A stretch of 64,000 nucleotides of DNA from Aquimarina sp. TRL1 (GTDB lineage Bacteria > Bacteroidota > Bacteroidia > Flavobacteriales > Flavobacteriaceae): the NCBI RefSeq assembly GCF_013365535.1, contig NZ_CP053590.1:102001-166000 (forward strand), given 5' to 3'. Positions 27,446 through 36,007 of this stretch are shown here, one piece after another; positions within the stretch are counted from its first letter, which is position 1, and the number at the start of each line of letters is the position of its first letter. The notes under the pieces were generated by a model. It was not told the origin of the DNA. It saw only the letters and a list, made by a program, of their open reading frames with translations, and made no database searches. A program made the translations under genes and the position numbers.

Positions 27446-27820
27446 ATGAAAAGTATTAATCCTGTTTGTTGGTTTGATATTCACGTAGCAGACTTAGAAC
27501 GTGCCAAAAAATTTTATGAAACTGTTTTTACTATTTCCTTGGTTGATTTGCCTTTGGAATGGGGGAAACAAGCCACTTTTCCTTTTGATAATAACGGAGT
27601 AAACGCTACAGGAGCTTTGGTCGAAAAAGAAGCACATGTAGCAAATAACAATAATACTGTTGTCTATTTTTCTTCTGAAGATTGCATTACAGAAGAAACC
27701 AGAGTTGAAAATGCCGGAGGAAAAATCATCCAATCCAAAACATCTATCGGAGAATTTGGTTTCATCTCTTTAATACAAGATACAGAAGGAAATACAATTG
27801 GCTTGCATTCAAAAATGTAA
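27446..27820 (+). CDS. VOC (glyoxalase/bleomycin-resistance fold) family protein
   Basis: 124 residues from the ATG at 27446 (the frame stays open upstream, but MKSINPVCWFDIHV is the natural domain start). The sequence 'WFDIHVADLERAKKFYETVF' is the first beta-alpha unit of the vicinal oxygen chelate fold, and 'GEFGFISLIQDTEGNTIGLHSK' is the closing metal-side strand. Family members bind small molecules or act as metal-dependent lyases or dioxygenases; the substrate cannot be read. It follows the AraC gene by 74 bases and may be regulated by it. Confidence 0.85.
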   Translation: MKSINPVCWFDIHVADLERAKKFYETVFTISLVDLPLEWGKQATFPFDNNGVNATGALVEKEAHVANNNNTVVYFSSEDCITEETRVENAGGKIIQSKTSIGEFGFISLIQDTEGNTIGLHSKM

Positions 27821-27907
27821 TCAGAAATCACGACCCCCAACCATTCTATACATAATCAATCCATTGTCGAATCAGAAGCTCTGGGGGTATCTCTCTATCT
27901 ATGAGAT

Positions 27908-27942
27908 AAAAAGTAACCTTCAAAAATGAAGGTTACTTTTTT
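27908..27942. terminator. Bidirectional terminator
   Basis: AAAAAGTAACCTTC / GAAGGTTACTTTTTT stem with a 6-base loop, with A-runs before and T-runs after. It serves both the VOC gene and the convergent surface-protein cassette. Confidence 0.88.
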
Positions 27943-27948
27943 ATGCTT

Positions 27949-30453
27949 CTACTCCATCTCCATCATCACTTCATATTCCTTTTCTATTTGTTCAATAAAG
28001 GTTTTCCTTGCCTTCTCATCTCCATAAATCTTTTTAAGAAAAGGAACTTTCTCAATATCAATCCCTCTGGATTTCATAATCTTTTCGGATTTCATTAATT
28101 GTTTTTCAAAGAACGCCCTATCAAAATCTGGAATCTCTGCTGTTCTGATAGTTGGTTCTGTAGTTACCGCTTCTATATCTACCACAGGAATTTCTTCAGT
28201 TTTTGGTATACTAAGGTGTTCTTCGAGAAGAGAAATCCTCTGGTCTAATGAAGCTAATGAAGTTTCTAGCTGTTGTATCCGTTGCTGTTGTTTGATTACT
28301 AAAGGAATGATATCCTTATTATTTAACCCTATTGCCATATTAATATAAGAAAGGGTATTGTTTTTTGAACTACTCCATGCAATTCCTACTACCTGATCAT
28401 AGGTTTCTGCCTGCATTGCATCCGGAGAAACCGCTTTTCCGGTCCCGTCATTGAATCCAGAAGGAATAATAAAATCCCCTATTTGAACCTTTCCGCGTAC
28501 TTTTACAGGAATCTGCCCTAAAAATGCTACTTTTTCATAAGCAGCTTCTCTATTCGTTTCCGGCATATTTCCCAACATCGCCGGATTGGTAGAAATCACT
28601 AAGTAATGATTGGTTGTTTCAGTGTTTTTAGTTATTTTTCCTCCAATCACTCCTACAATATCCCCCGGGTTCATCTTCTCTGAATTTTCCATACGCTCCA
28701 GCCATTCGGCATAATCAGCAGCTCCAGATTCATAGGTTACTCCAATACTTGTTCTTGTAAAACTCTCATAAGCTACTCTATTGGCTAAAATCCCAGCTAG
28801 ATCCGCTGAAGCAATCGCTATTTCACTTGCATCTGGAATTGGGTCTGGAATAGCTGCAAGCCCAACAGCTGCTCCTGCTATGGCTGCTTCTGCAATAAAA
28901 GCAGCAATCTCATATGCATATTCTGGATCATTTGATAATTCTCCTTGCGTCTGCCCTTCTATCCTTCCTCTTGCTTCATCATTACTATCAAGAAAAGTAA
29001 TAAAATCATTACTATTATCAGGAGTTGTATTAGTGACCTTTATGACGATTCCCTGGTCTCCTCCTTCGACCCGTAGTGGATATGCATTATAATTTTCTTC
29101 TCCTCCTGTTAATCCTGATGCATTAATGGTGACCTGTCCATTTGCATTTAGGATATCATTAATTGTCGTTTGTCCTTCGACGAGTAGGCTGCCTGATAAG
29201 TCTACAGGACTTTGATTCGTTACCGATAAAGAATTATGCAAAGTAGTAGCCTCTTCTACTGTAAGTGTATTATTCAATTGCGTATGACCGTCAACAGTCA
29301 GGTCTCCTGACAAGTCTACAGGACTCTGATTCGTTACCGATAAAGAATTATGCAAAGTAGTAGCCTCTTCTACTGTAAGTGTATTATTCAATTGCGTATG
29401 ACCGTCAACAGTCAGGTCTCCTGACAAGTCTACAGGACTCTGATTCGTTACCGATAAAGAATTATGCAAAGTAGTAGCATCACCTACTGTAAGCGTATTA
29501 TTCAATTGCGTATGACCATCAACAGTCAGGTCTCCTGATAAGTCTACTGGACTTTGATTCGTTACCGATAAAGAATTATGCAAAGTAGTAGCATCACCTA
29601 CTGTAAGCGTATTATTCAATTGCGTATGACCATCAACAGTCAGGTCTCCTGACAAGTCCACAGGACTCTGATTCGTTACCGATAAAGAATTATGCAAAGT
29701 AGTAGCATCACCTACTGTAAGCGTATTATTCAATTGTGTATGACCATCAACAGTCAAGTCCCCTGATAAGTCCACAGGGCTCTGATTCGTTACCGATAAA
29801 GAATTATGCAAAGTAGTAGCATCACCTACTGTAAGTGTATTATTCAATTGTGTATGACCATCAACAGTCAAGTCCCCTGATAAATCTACAGGACTCTGAT
29901 TCGTTACCGATAAAGAATTACGTAAAGTAACAGCTTCTTCTACTGTAAGCGTATTATTCAATTGTGTAGAACCATCAACAGTCAGATCACTTCCCAATAA
30001 AAAAGTTCCATCAACCGAAAGATTACCTGTAGCTGTAATATCTCTATGAAACTCATAAGGAATAAAGAATAAAGGTTGATTACTTAATTCTTTAAAACTC
30101 CCATCCACATTAATTTCTACTTTGAGATTTTTATCACTGCCATCCCAATGAATTGCTTCAAACGTCCCAATGGTTGGTATTCCCTGCCCTACCGTCAGGT
30201 GAATCATTCCGTAAGGGTCTGTCATCGTTTGCTGTGTTTCCTGATAAAGGGTTTCTACCTGTTCAGAAATAATAGAAAAACGAACCGTAATACTTTTATT
30301 AGATAATACATTACTGGAACTAACATTATCTTTTCCCGGCAATTCCTGCGGAGTTGAATTTAGAATCACTGCCTGATATGTAAATCCATCTGTTTGGGAA
30401 AACACCTGACAAATAAGAAAATAAAAAAGTATAAAAAGAATATTTTTTTTCAT
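27949..30453 (-). CDS. Repeat-rich exported surface protein with Peptidase_G2-like C-terminus
   Basis: 834 residues. The signal peptide ends at 'CQVFSQ'. After an N-terminal beta domain (to about residue 160) come seven tandem 38-residue repeats of the form LTVDGHTQLNNTLTV..ATTLHNSLSV..., expected to form a beta-helical stalk like phage tail fibres. An Ala-rich hydrophobic segment follows. Then comes 'SGAADYAEWLERMENSEKMNPGDIVGVIGGKITKNTE', typical of the Peptidase_G2/IMC-like chaperone domains that release themselves from fibre trimers, then a coiled coil ('IKQQQRIQQLETSLASLDQRISLLEEHL') and an acidic tail. It is third in a leftward cassette with an outer-membrane-like protein and a T9SS protein. 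Trimeric assembly and self-cleavage are inferences. Confidence 0.75.
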   Translation of the reverse strand: MKKNILFILFYFLICQVFSQTDGFTYQAVILNSTPQELPGKDNVSSSNVLSNKSITVRFSIISEQVETLYQETQQTMTDPYGMIHLTVGQGIPTIGTFEAIHWDGSDKNLKVEINVDGSFKELSNQPLFFIPYEFHRDITATGNLSVDGTFLLGSDLTVDGSTQLNNTLTVEEAVTLRNSLSVTNQSPVDLSGDLTVDGHTQLNNTLTVGDATTLHNSLSVTNQSPVDLSGDLTVDGHTQLNNTLTVGDATTLHNSLSVTNQSPVDLSGDLTVDGHTQLNNTLTVGDATTLHNSLSVTNQSPVDLSGDLTVDGHTQLNNTLTVGDATTLHNSLSVTNQSPVDLSGDLTVDGHTQLNNTLTVEEATTLHNSLSVTNQSPVDLSGDLTVDGHTQLNNTLTVEEATTLHNSLSVTNQSPVDLSGSLLVEGQTTINDILNANGQVTINASGLTGGEENYNAYPLRVEGGDQGIVIKVTNTTPDNSNDFITFLDSNDEARGRIEGQTQGELSNDPEYAYEIAAFIAEAAIAGAAVGLAAIPDPIPDASEIAIASADLAGILANRVAYESFTRTSIGVTYESGAADYAEWLERMENSEKMNPGDIVGVIGGKITKNTETTNHYLVISTNPAMLGNMPETNREAAYEKVAFLGQIPVKVRGKVQIGDFIIPSGFNDGTGKAVSPDAMQAETYDQVVGIAWSSSKNNTLSYINMAIGLNNKDIIPLVIKQQQRIQQLETSLASLDQRISLLEEHLSIPKTEEIPVVDIEAVTTEPTIRTAEIPDFDRAFFEKQLMKSEKIMKSRGIDIEKVPFLKKIYGDEKARKTFIEQIEKEYEVMMEME
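29187..29985 (-). repeat. Seven tandem 114-bp coding repeats
   Basis: Each unit encodes 38 residues. The four central copies (with GDATTL) are nearly identical at the DNA level, while the outer ones (EEATTL, EEAVTL) differ slightly, as expected after recent expansion in the middle of the array by unequal recombination or slippage. The frame is kept throughout. Confidence 0.9.
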
Positions 30454-30492
30454 AATAGCATATAAATAGTTAAAAGGAAAAAGCCTAATTAA

Positions 30493-31197
30493 TTAGTATT
30501 TCAGAATATTGATGGTAATTCCTATACCGATCATATGATTCTTTATGTGTAGTTGCTCATCACTACTGCTCCCTCTATCTTTCAGAGCGAAGCTTTTTCC
30601 ATAGGTATATTGAGCAAACAGGTTAGATTTATTGGAAATAGGATAGTTTATCCCTACACCTGTTCGTATGAATACAGCTAAACTTTTAAACTCTTCCTCT
30701 CTAAATACATTAAACACTTGATTATTGATTCGCTGTGTTCCATTAAGGAGGTATTCAAACGAAGTAGCCGCTTTTATATAAAAAGTAAAATCATTAACTG
30801 AAAAAACACCGTATTCCACTCCCAGATTTGCTCCCAGGTAGTTAACATCCCATTCAAAACTGTTGTTTGTATCACTTCCTGATGCTCCATAAGGGGTATA
30901 ACTAACCCCAAATACAATATTAACTCCTTTATCAAAAAAGCTAGACTTCTTATAACTTCTTATAGCGTTTGTCATAAAAGAATGTTTATATCCAATAGCT
31001 ATATAGGTGTTCGTTTTTGGCAATAAATTGTCCAATGATGTTCCCATAGAATTTTTAAACTCAAAAGTTGCTACGGAGGAACCGGTTTCCATATAAAAAT
31101 TTTGACCTAGAAATGTCGAATTAAATCTATTTTGGCTACTAATTTTCGAAGAAATAAATAGACAAAAAAAGAAAAGATAATAGTATTTTTTTTTCAT
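30493..31197 (-). CDS. Putative outer-membrane beta-barrel protein
   Basis: 234 residues. A basic, hydrophobic signal peptide ends near 'SKISSQ'. The mature part alternates polar and aromatic residues in strands such as 'YIAIGYKHSF', 'VNIVFGVSYTPYG', 'LGANLGVEYGVF', 'FYIKAATSFEYLL', 'SNLFAQYTYGKSFAL' and the terminal 'GIGITINILKY' with a C-terminal aromatic. This is a typical small outer-membrane barrel of the Bacteroidota type. It lies between the T9SS protein and the repeat protein of the same cassette, so it may anchor or export its neighbours; that is an inference. Confidence 0.65.
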   Translation of the reverse strand: MKKKYYYLFFFCLFISSKISSQNRFNSTFLGQNFYMETGSSVATFEFKNSMGTSLDNLLPKTNTYIAIGYKHSFMTNAIRSYKKSSFFDKGVNIVFGVSYTPYGASGSDTNNSFEWDVNYLGANLGVEYGVFSVNDFTFYIKAATSFEYLLNGTQRINNQVFNVFREEEFKSLAVFIRTGVGINYPISNKSNLFAQYTYGKSFALKDRGSSSDEQLHIKNHMIGIGITINILKY

Positions 31198-31285
31198 AAA
31201 ATAGAGGGGTTAAAGTAAGTTGTCCTCGGAGTACATCTACGAGGTATTAAGCTGAAAATGATTTAGATTCCGAGATAAGTCCCGG

Positions 31286-31314
31286 AGCATTTATAGCTCG
31301 ATTATCGAATAAAA
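31286..31314 (+). repeat. Dispersed hairpin element, copy 2 of 3
   Basis: GGAGCATTTATAGCTCGATT then ATCGAATAA. It shares the core with copies near 4130 and 60568. Upstream of it, two further small hairpins (CCTCG...CGAGG near 31223-31243 and TCCGAG...CCCGGA near 31270-31287) suggest a longer structured element filling the gap between two cassette genes. Confidence 0.5.
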
Positions 31315-31322
31315 GTTGAAAA

Positions 31323-31826
31323 TTATTTTTTCTTAATTACAATATGACTGGAGGCGACATTTTTATAAAAGAGTTGCAATACATAATTCCCTCCAGATAA
31401 AAATGAAGTATCAAGGGTAATTATCCCCCCGGAAGTCTTTTGTTTTTTATACACCCGTTTTCCTGAAATCTCAGATATTATAATCAACACAGGGATTCTC
31501 TCTTTGTCTTTTATATCTATAAATAGTTTATTATCAAACGTATTTGGATATACGTTTGCTTTGGGAAACTTCGGATCTGGAAAAGATACCAGATTCATAT
31601 ACATATTTTCTGGCTGAATATATCCTTGTCGGAATATTAAGTCTGCTGATGATGCTGTTCCCAGGTTTCCTGATTGTCCTATACTTTGATGAAGTATGTA
31701 TTTCTTATTAGCGATGGTTATGGGGAATGCACCCCCATTAGCGCTTACCGTATATCTTTTTGCTTCCTGGGCAATCGATCGAATACCTATACATACAATT
31801 AATAGTAGAAGTAATTTTTTTTCCAA
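31323..31826 (-). CDS. Small T9SS type A sorted protein
   Basis: 167 residues, with a TTG start giving MEKKLLLLLIVCIGIRSIAQ, a signal peptide. The short mature domain contains 'ILHQSIGQSGNLGTASSADLIFRQGYIQP', common in small Bacteroidota surface proteins. The last 80 residues, from 'KANVYPNTFDNKLFID' through 'SGGNYVLQLF' to the terminal IVIKKK, form a type A sorting domain for type 9 secretion. First gene of the leftward surface cassette; TAATTTTG on the minus strand at 31863-31870 is a likely -7 promoter element 37 bases upstream. Confidence 0.8.
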   Translation of the reverse strand: MEKKLLLLLIVCIGIRSIAQEAKRYTVSANGGAFPITIANKKYILHQSIGQSGNLGTASSADLIFRQGYIQPENMYMNLVSFPDPKFPKANVYPNTFDNKLFIDIKDKERIPVLIIISEISGKRVYKKQKTSGGIITLDTSFLSGGNYVLQLFYKNVASSHIVIKKK

Positions 31827-31862
31827 ATGAGATTATTTTAAATGTTACTTTTTTTGAAGGGG

Positions 31863-31870
31863 CAAAATTA
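31863..31870 (-). promoter_or_regulatory. Probable -7 promoter element of the surface cassette
   Basis: TAATTTTG on the minus strand fits TAnnTTTG and lies 37 bases before the TTG start at 31826. No clear -33 element. Confidence 0.4.
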
Positions 31871-32115
31871 TAAAGGAAGACTTCGTAAAAAGTAACATCT
31901 CTAATTGAAAAGTTCTATATAAAAATAAGTGAAAAAAATGTGCTGTTTAGGGGTTTTTCCAAATATTGGTTTTGCAGCAGTTTTATCATGGTGCTAAAAA
32001 AACATAAACAACTAATAACAAAACCCTTAGATTCATTTCTTTTTTTAGAGCTAAAACAACAGGGGAAAAATCTTTGTAACTATACTTTTTTATGGTAAAA
32101 CTATTTGACAATATC

Positions 32116-32793
32116 TTAAAAAAACTCCCTGTATTGCATTACTCTAAAATCAAGTGTATTAAAATTCGGATTTTCTTTTTTAAGCATCTTATACAGAGGC
32201 AGACTTCCAATAGATCGATTTGCTGCACCTGAAGGCGCTGTTAGGGATACCGTTTTAATATATCTATTGTTTCCCTGTTTTTTTGAGGCTCTTCCTAATT
32301 GAAAACGGTGAATTCTCGGCACAATATCAGAAACCACTGTTAAAGGAATTCCATATGTTTTTAAATGTTTCCTAAAAAAATATTCCGGTCCGTTTTTACT
32401 ATTTCCTCCTGTAAAAATCAAGGTATCAATCGTCTTGTGTTTTTTCAGATATCCAATTAGATCACGTAGGATTACTTCCTGCATTCCTAGATCAGATGCA
32501 TCAACTTTATCCCGTTTACAACTTTGTACGATATCACATACCCCAATATTTTTGGAAAGTAAAAATTGCTTGCGCTGCATAGCTGCCGCTTCTGTTGTTT
32601 CATATCGCAATCCCAACTGAAAAATTCGATCCAGTACCGGCCACAACAGCCCATTACTACTCCCATAACAAAAATCCACATCTTTATCATTCAAATCACC
32701 AGTGGTGAACCGTGGAGGCGGTAATGTCCCTACGATCAACTTAGTAGTTCCTTCTGGAATAAAAGGTTCATATGGATGTGTATGTATAAACAT
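32116..32793 (-). CDS. Uracil-DNA glycosylase superfamily protein
   Basis: 225 residues. 'LIVGTLPPPRF' near residue 20 and 'DFCYGSSNGLLWPVL' near residue 40 resemble the first motif and the base-stacking loop of the uracil-DNA glycosylase superfamily; 'SLTAPSGAANRSIG' near residue 190 corresponds to the DNA-intercalation motif. The central strand 'IDTLIFTGGNSKNGPEYFF' fits the fold. No Asp typical of family 1 is seen in the first motif, so activity could be on mismatches or deaminated purines, or lost. No signal peptide. The gene is isolated. Confidence 0.65.
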   Translation of the reverse strand: MFIHTHPYEPFIPEGTTKLIVGTLPPPRFTTGDLNDKDVDFCYGSSNGLLWPVLDRIFQLGLRYETTEAAAMQRKQFLLSKNIGVCDIVQSCKRDKVDASDLGMQEVILRDLIGYLKKHKTIDTLIFTGGNSKNGPEYFFRKHLKTYGIPLTVVSDIVPRIHRFQLGRASKKQGNNRYIKTVSLTAPSGAANRSIGSLPLYKMLKKENPNFNTLDFRVMQYREFF

Positions 32794-32950
32794 ATATTAA
32801 CACTATAATTAAATTACGCATAAACCGTAACATTCATATTGACAACAAATTACACAAAATAAAAACATATTCTCTACGTTTACCAAGTAAAGTAAAAAAG
32901 GGGAGCATTTATACGCATCCCTATACTAACTTCGGATTGAGAATTATGCC

Positions 32951-33003
32951 AAAGTAACCTTTATCGATCTCTTTATGCTAGAGAGCTGGATACAGGTTAC
33001 TTT
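32951..33003 (-). terminator. Hairpin downstream of the MBOAT gene
   Basis: AAAGTAACCT (32951-32960) pairs with AGGTTACTTT (32994-33003), and an inner CTCT/AGAG hairpin lies within. On the minus strand it begins next to the MBOAT stop codon; the T-run on that strand is only three bases, so efficiency is uncertain. Confidence 0.5.
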
Positions 33004-33006
33004 TTT

Positions 33007-34668
33007 TTAGAATTGAAAATAAATGAAGGGCTGAAAATCCGCCGCATATGTCTGATAACAAATAATTCCGACAATAACGGCAATACCTCCTTTTACAACA
33101 ATATGACTATTTATAAATAGGTTTTCTATTTTATCTTTTGCAGCATATGGTAGCCAATGAGTGATATAGCCCAATAACATAATAAAAAATACCATTCTAT
33201 ATTCCCATAAAACAGCCAATGCATTCCCCCAATCCATATTCGTCATTACCTGATGGTAGAACTGCGCAATATGTTCCATGCTATTTCCTCTAAAATAGAT
33301 ACGTGTAAACGTAATAAACAAAAATGTAATTCCGATTTTCCATATCATCGTATACCAGGCTGTAGAGGATTCATATGGACTTATTTTTCTCCAGTATTTA
33401 TAAAATACGATCCCAATTCCATTAAGACCTCCCCAAACAACAAACTTCCAGGAAGCTCCATGCCATAATCCCCCGATCAACATAGTGATCAAAATATTGA
33501 CATTCGTATTAAAATGTTTGGCTAGTTTTGATGAAAACAACGTAATGATTAACAATCCTCCTATCAATGAAATACTCAGTAGTGCTATTGCATAATTTCT
33601 AAACGCTGCATAGACCCCTAAAAATGTAAATGCCATCACAAAAATATAGGAAAACAAACTCCCGTTACGATTTCCTCCTATGGGAATATACAGATAGTCT
33701 TTTAACCAACTTGATAAAGAAATATGCCACCGTTTCCAGAAATCCCCACAATGAATTGCTTTATAGGGTGAATTAAAATTTTTAGGTAATTGATACCCCA
33801 AGAGTAGTGCTAATCCTATCGCAATATCTGTATATCCGGAAAAATCCCCGTAGATCTGTAGTGAATACCCAAACAATGCCATAATATTGGTGAAACCTGA
33901 AAACATCTCGGGAATATCAAAAACACGATCCATAAAATTCATGGCTATATAATCTGCAAAAAGCATTTTCTTTATCAACCCTTTGAGAATCATAAAAGAT
34001 GCAGATCCAAACTGTTCTCTGCTAATCTCAATTTTTTTCCTGATCTGAGGAACAAAGTCAGAAGCCCTAACGATAGGACCTGCCACCAATTGCGGAAAAA
34101 AGCTGACAAAAAAGCCAAAATCTATAATAGAATCCAGAGGTTTTAATTGCTTTCTATAAATATCGACACTATAACTAATGGTCTGAAATGTATAAAACGA
34201 AATCCCTACGGGCAGAATAATAGAATCGACTGTAAAATAATCCATTTGTGCCCAGCTATTCGACCAGTGTGCCAGGTAATTAAACACCTTATAATCCGTA
34301 TCGAATATTGCATTGTATGAATCCGTAAAGAAATACGCATATTTAAAGTAACATAGAGTCCCCAGGTTGATCACCACACTTATCGTTACCAGCAACTTCT
34401 TTTTTATATCAGAAGTGCTCTTATAAATGGCTTTCCCCAGAAAAAAGTCATTAATGGTACTAAACAGAAGGATTCCTATAAAAAAACCGCTCGTTTTGTA
34501 GTAAAACAGTAAGCTAATGGCAAAGAGGTAGGCGCTTCGGACATGCTTGTTTTTATAAAGTAACGCATATACAAAATAGATAACAGCAAAAAAGATCCAG
34601 AAATCTGCCTGTGTAAAGATCAGAGGGAAGTCCTCTGAAAAAGAAAATATATTTTTTAATCTATTCAT
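33007..34668 (-). CDS. MBOAT family O-acyltransferase (AlgI/DltB-like)
   Basis: 553 residues with about 11-12 hydrophobic segments. Hallmarks are 'LPVGISFYTFQTISYSVDIYR', 'FFPQLVAGPIVRASDFVPQ', 'GYSLQIYGDFSGYTDIAIGLALLLGY', 'NSPYKAIHCGDFWKRWHISLSSWLKDYLYIPIGGNR', and 'LIGGLWHGASWKFVVWGGLNG' with the catalytic His. MBOAT proteins of this type move acetyl (or other acyl) groups across the inner membrane to periplasmic carriers or sugars. It overlaps the upstream SGNH gene by 8 bases, and a second SGNH gene precedes that: the usual three-gene O-acetylation unit for exopolysaccharide or another surface glycan. The acceptor is not encoded here. Confidence 0.92.
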   Translation of the reverse strand: MNRLKNIFSFSEDFPLIFTQADFWIFFAVIYFVYALLYKNKHVRSAYLFAISLLFYYKTSGFFIGILLFSTINDFFLGKAIYKSTSDIKKKLLVTISVVINLGTLCYFKYAYFFTDSYNAIFDTDYKVFNYLAHWSNSWAQMDYFTVDSIILPVGISFYTFQTISYSVDIYRKQLKPLDSIIDFGFFVSFFPQLVAGPIVRASDFVPQIRKKIEISREQFGSASFMILKGLIKKMLFADYIAMNFMDRVFDIPEMFSGFTNIMALFGYSLQIYGDFSGYTDIAIGLALLLGYQLPKNFNSPYKAIHCGDFWKRWHISLSSWLKDYLYIPIGGNRNGSLFSYIFVMAFTFLGVYAAFRNYAIALLSISLIGGLLIITLFSSKLAKHFNTNVNILITMLIGGLWHGASWKFVVWGGLNGIGIVFYKYWRKISPYESSTAWYTMIWKIGITFLFITFTRIYFRGNSMEHIAQFYHQVMTNMDWGNALAVLWEYRMVFFIMLLGYITHWLPYAAKDKIENLFINSHIVVKGGIAVIVGIICYQTYAADFQPFIYFQF

Positions 34669-35941
34669 TAATAATCTGATTCAGAATACTATTTGGTGTC
34701 AATCCTAAGCTTTTTTCCCAGGAATCAGCTAGTGCCTGCACCATTAAATCCGCTTTGATACGATACCCTTTTACTGTAAAATGTACCCGATCTCTGGGCA
34801 TGAGTTTATGACGGTACCACTTCATAGAAGCATTAAACCCTCCCATAATCTCATAAAAATCCCAAACAGCCATTTTGTATTCTTTCGCCAATTCATAAAT
34901 CACGTCTCTGGCTACCTTCGTATTAGGGTTTGCATACTGTTTCTTATAATAGGAATCATTTGGTACCGTTAGTAAAACCGCACAATCAGGATTCACTTTC
35001 TGAATATTTTCAATCATATTCTTGTAATAAGTTCTAAACTCTTCTGGCTTAAAATCTGTTGTATAGGTATCATTCGTACCAATCGATATAATAAACAGAT
35101 CGGGAGAATACAGAGATAACTGCTCCTGAAAATACCTGCATCTGTCATAGTATGCAAAACTCCCTCCATTAACTCCTATAGACGTATACTCAATCCCGTT
35201 ATTATCATTCATTAATTCGATACCCATCATTAAAAATTCCGAGGTAGCTGTACTATCTTTACGTTGTATACAAAACTCAACTTCCTCTAGTGTTTTATTA
35301 AATTGAAATTGTATAAAATGAGCTTCTTTATTCTCTTCTACTCCTACTACCAGTGAATCATTTTTAAAACTGATATCATAATCATCTCCATCCCAGGCAT
35401 CATAAAATACCCGCATGGCGTTAAAATCATACATATCATTGTGGTAATTATTATGATTAGCTTTTACTTTTATATTCGAAACCGAATCTTTAAAAACTGC
35501 AGTAACTCCTGATAATCCCCAGGCGATACTATCTTTACGAATAGAACATCGATACCCTTTCCATGCTCCATCAAAGGTTACTTTATAATTCGAAGGGTTA
35601 TTAGTTCTAGCCATTCGGTACGGGAATAAAAATCCTCGTTGTCCCTTGGCTGTTGGATTCATCCGCTGTAAATATGAGCGTACTCTGTTAGAGTAAATAT
35701 CTGCCTGAATGTGGGAACCTCCGATATGAAAAATATGTACATCTTCTTTCTTTCCTTCCGCAATCGTTTGTAGTTTTTGGTATAGTTTCTGAAAAGCAGG
35801 GGATTCCTCTGCAAACTTCAGGCTATTCGCCTCCCAGTTTATAAAGGGATAATCATCTTGTATCGTATCCAGCATATACTCCTGAGATAAGGCAGGGATA
35901 CTATACATCAAAATCATAATAAGCAGGTTTCTAAAATTCAC
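34661..35941 (-). CDS. SGNH/GDSL-type periplasmic esterase or acetyltransferase partner of MBOAT
   Basis: 426 residues with a GTG start and a signal peptide (MNFRNLLIMILMYSIPALSQ). The SGNH blocks are visible: block I 'FHIGGSHIQAD' with Ser76, block II Gly in 'GVNGGSFAYY', block III 'ISIGTNDTYT' with Asn, and block V 'DRVHFTVKGY' with the Asp-His pair. By analogy with AlgJ/AlgX-type partners, it would complete transfer of the acyl group from the MBOAT protein to a sugar in the periplasm. The last codons overlap the MBOAT start. Confidence 0.85.
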   Translation of the reverse strand: MNFRNLLIMILMYSIPALSQEYMLDTIQDDYPFINWEANSLKFAEESPAFQKLYQKLQTIAEGKKEDVHIFHIGGSHIQADIYSNRVRSYLQRMNPTAKGQRGFLFPYRMARTNNPSNYKVTFDGAWKGYRCSIRKDSIAWGLSGVTAVFKDSVSNIKVKANHNNYHNDMYDFNAMRVFYDAWDGDDYDISFKNDSLVVGVEENKEAHFIQFQFNKTLEEVEFCIQRKDSTATSEFLMMGIELMNDNNGIEYTSIGVNGGSFAYYDRCRYFQEQLSLYSPDLFIISIGTNDTYTTDFKPEEFRTYYKNMIENIQKVNPDCAVLLTVPNDSYYKKQYANPNTKVARDVIYELAKEYKMAVWDFYEIMGGFNASMKWYRHKLMPRDRVHFTVKGYRIKADLMVQALADSWEKSLGLTPNSILNQIINE

Positions 35942-36007
35942 GTATCTAATGTTAATTGTTGGTTTGTACTATTGCAAGGGGTATACCAATTACTAAAAAT
36001 CATTTCA

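Noticed and set aside
28781..29092. Plus-strand open frame opposite the surface protein, rich in Ala and Ser
   Set aside because: Antisense shadow of the Ala-rich segment of the leftward gene; the repeated composition keeps stops out of the opposite frame.
29187..29985. Regular direct repeats that could be taken for a CRISPR array
   Set aside because: The 114-bp units are in frame within one long coding sequence, lack unique spacers between short repeats, and no cas genes are present.
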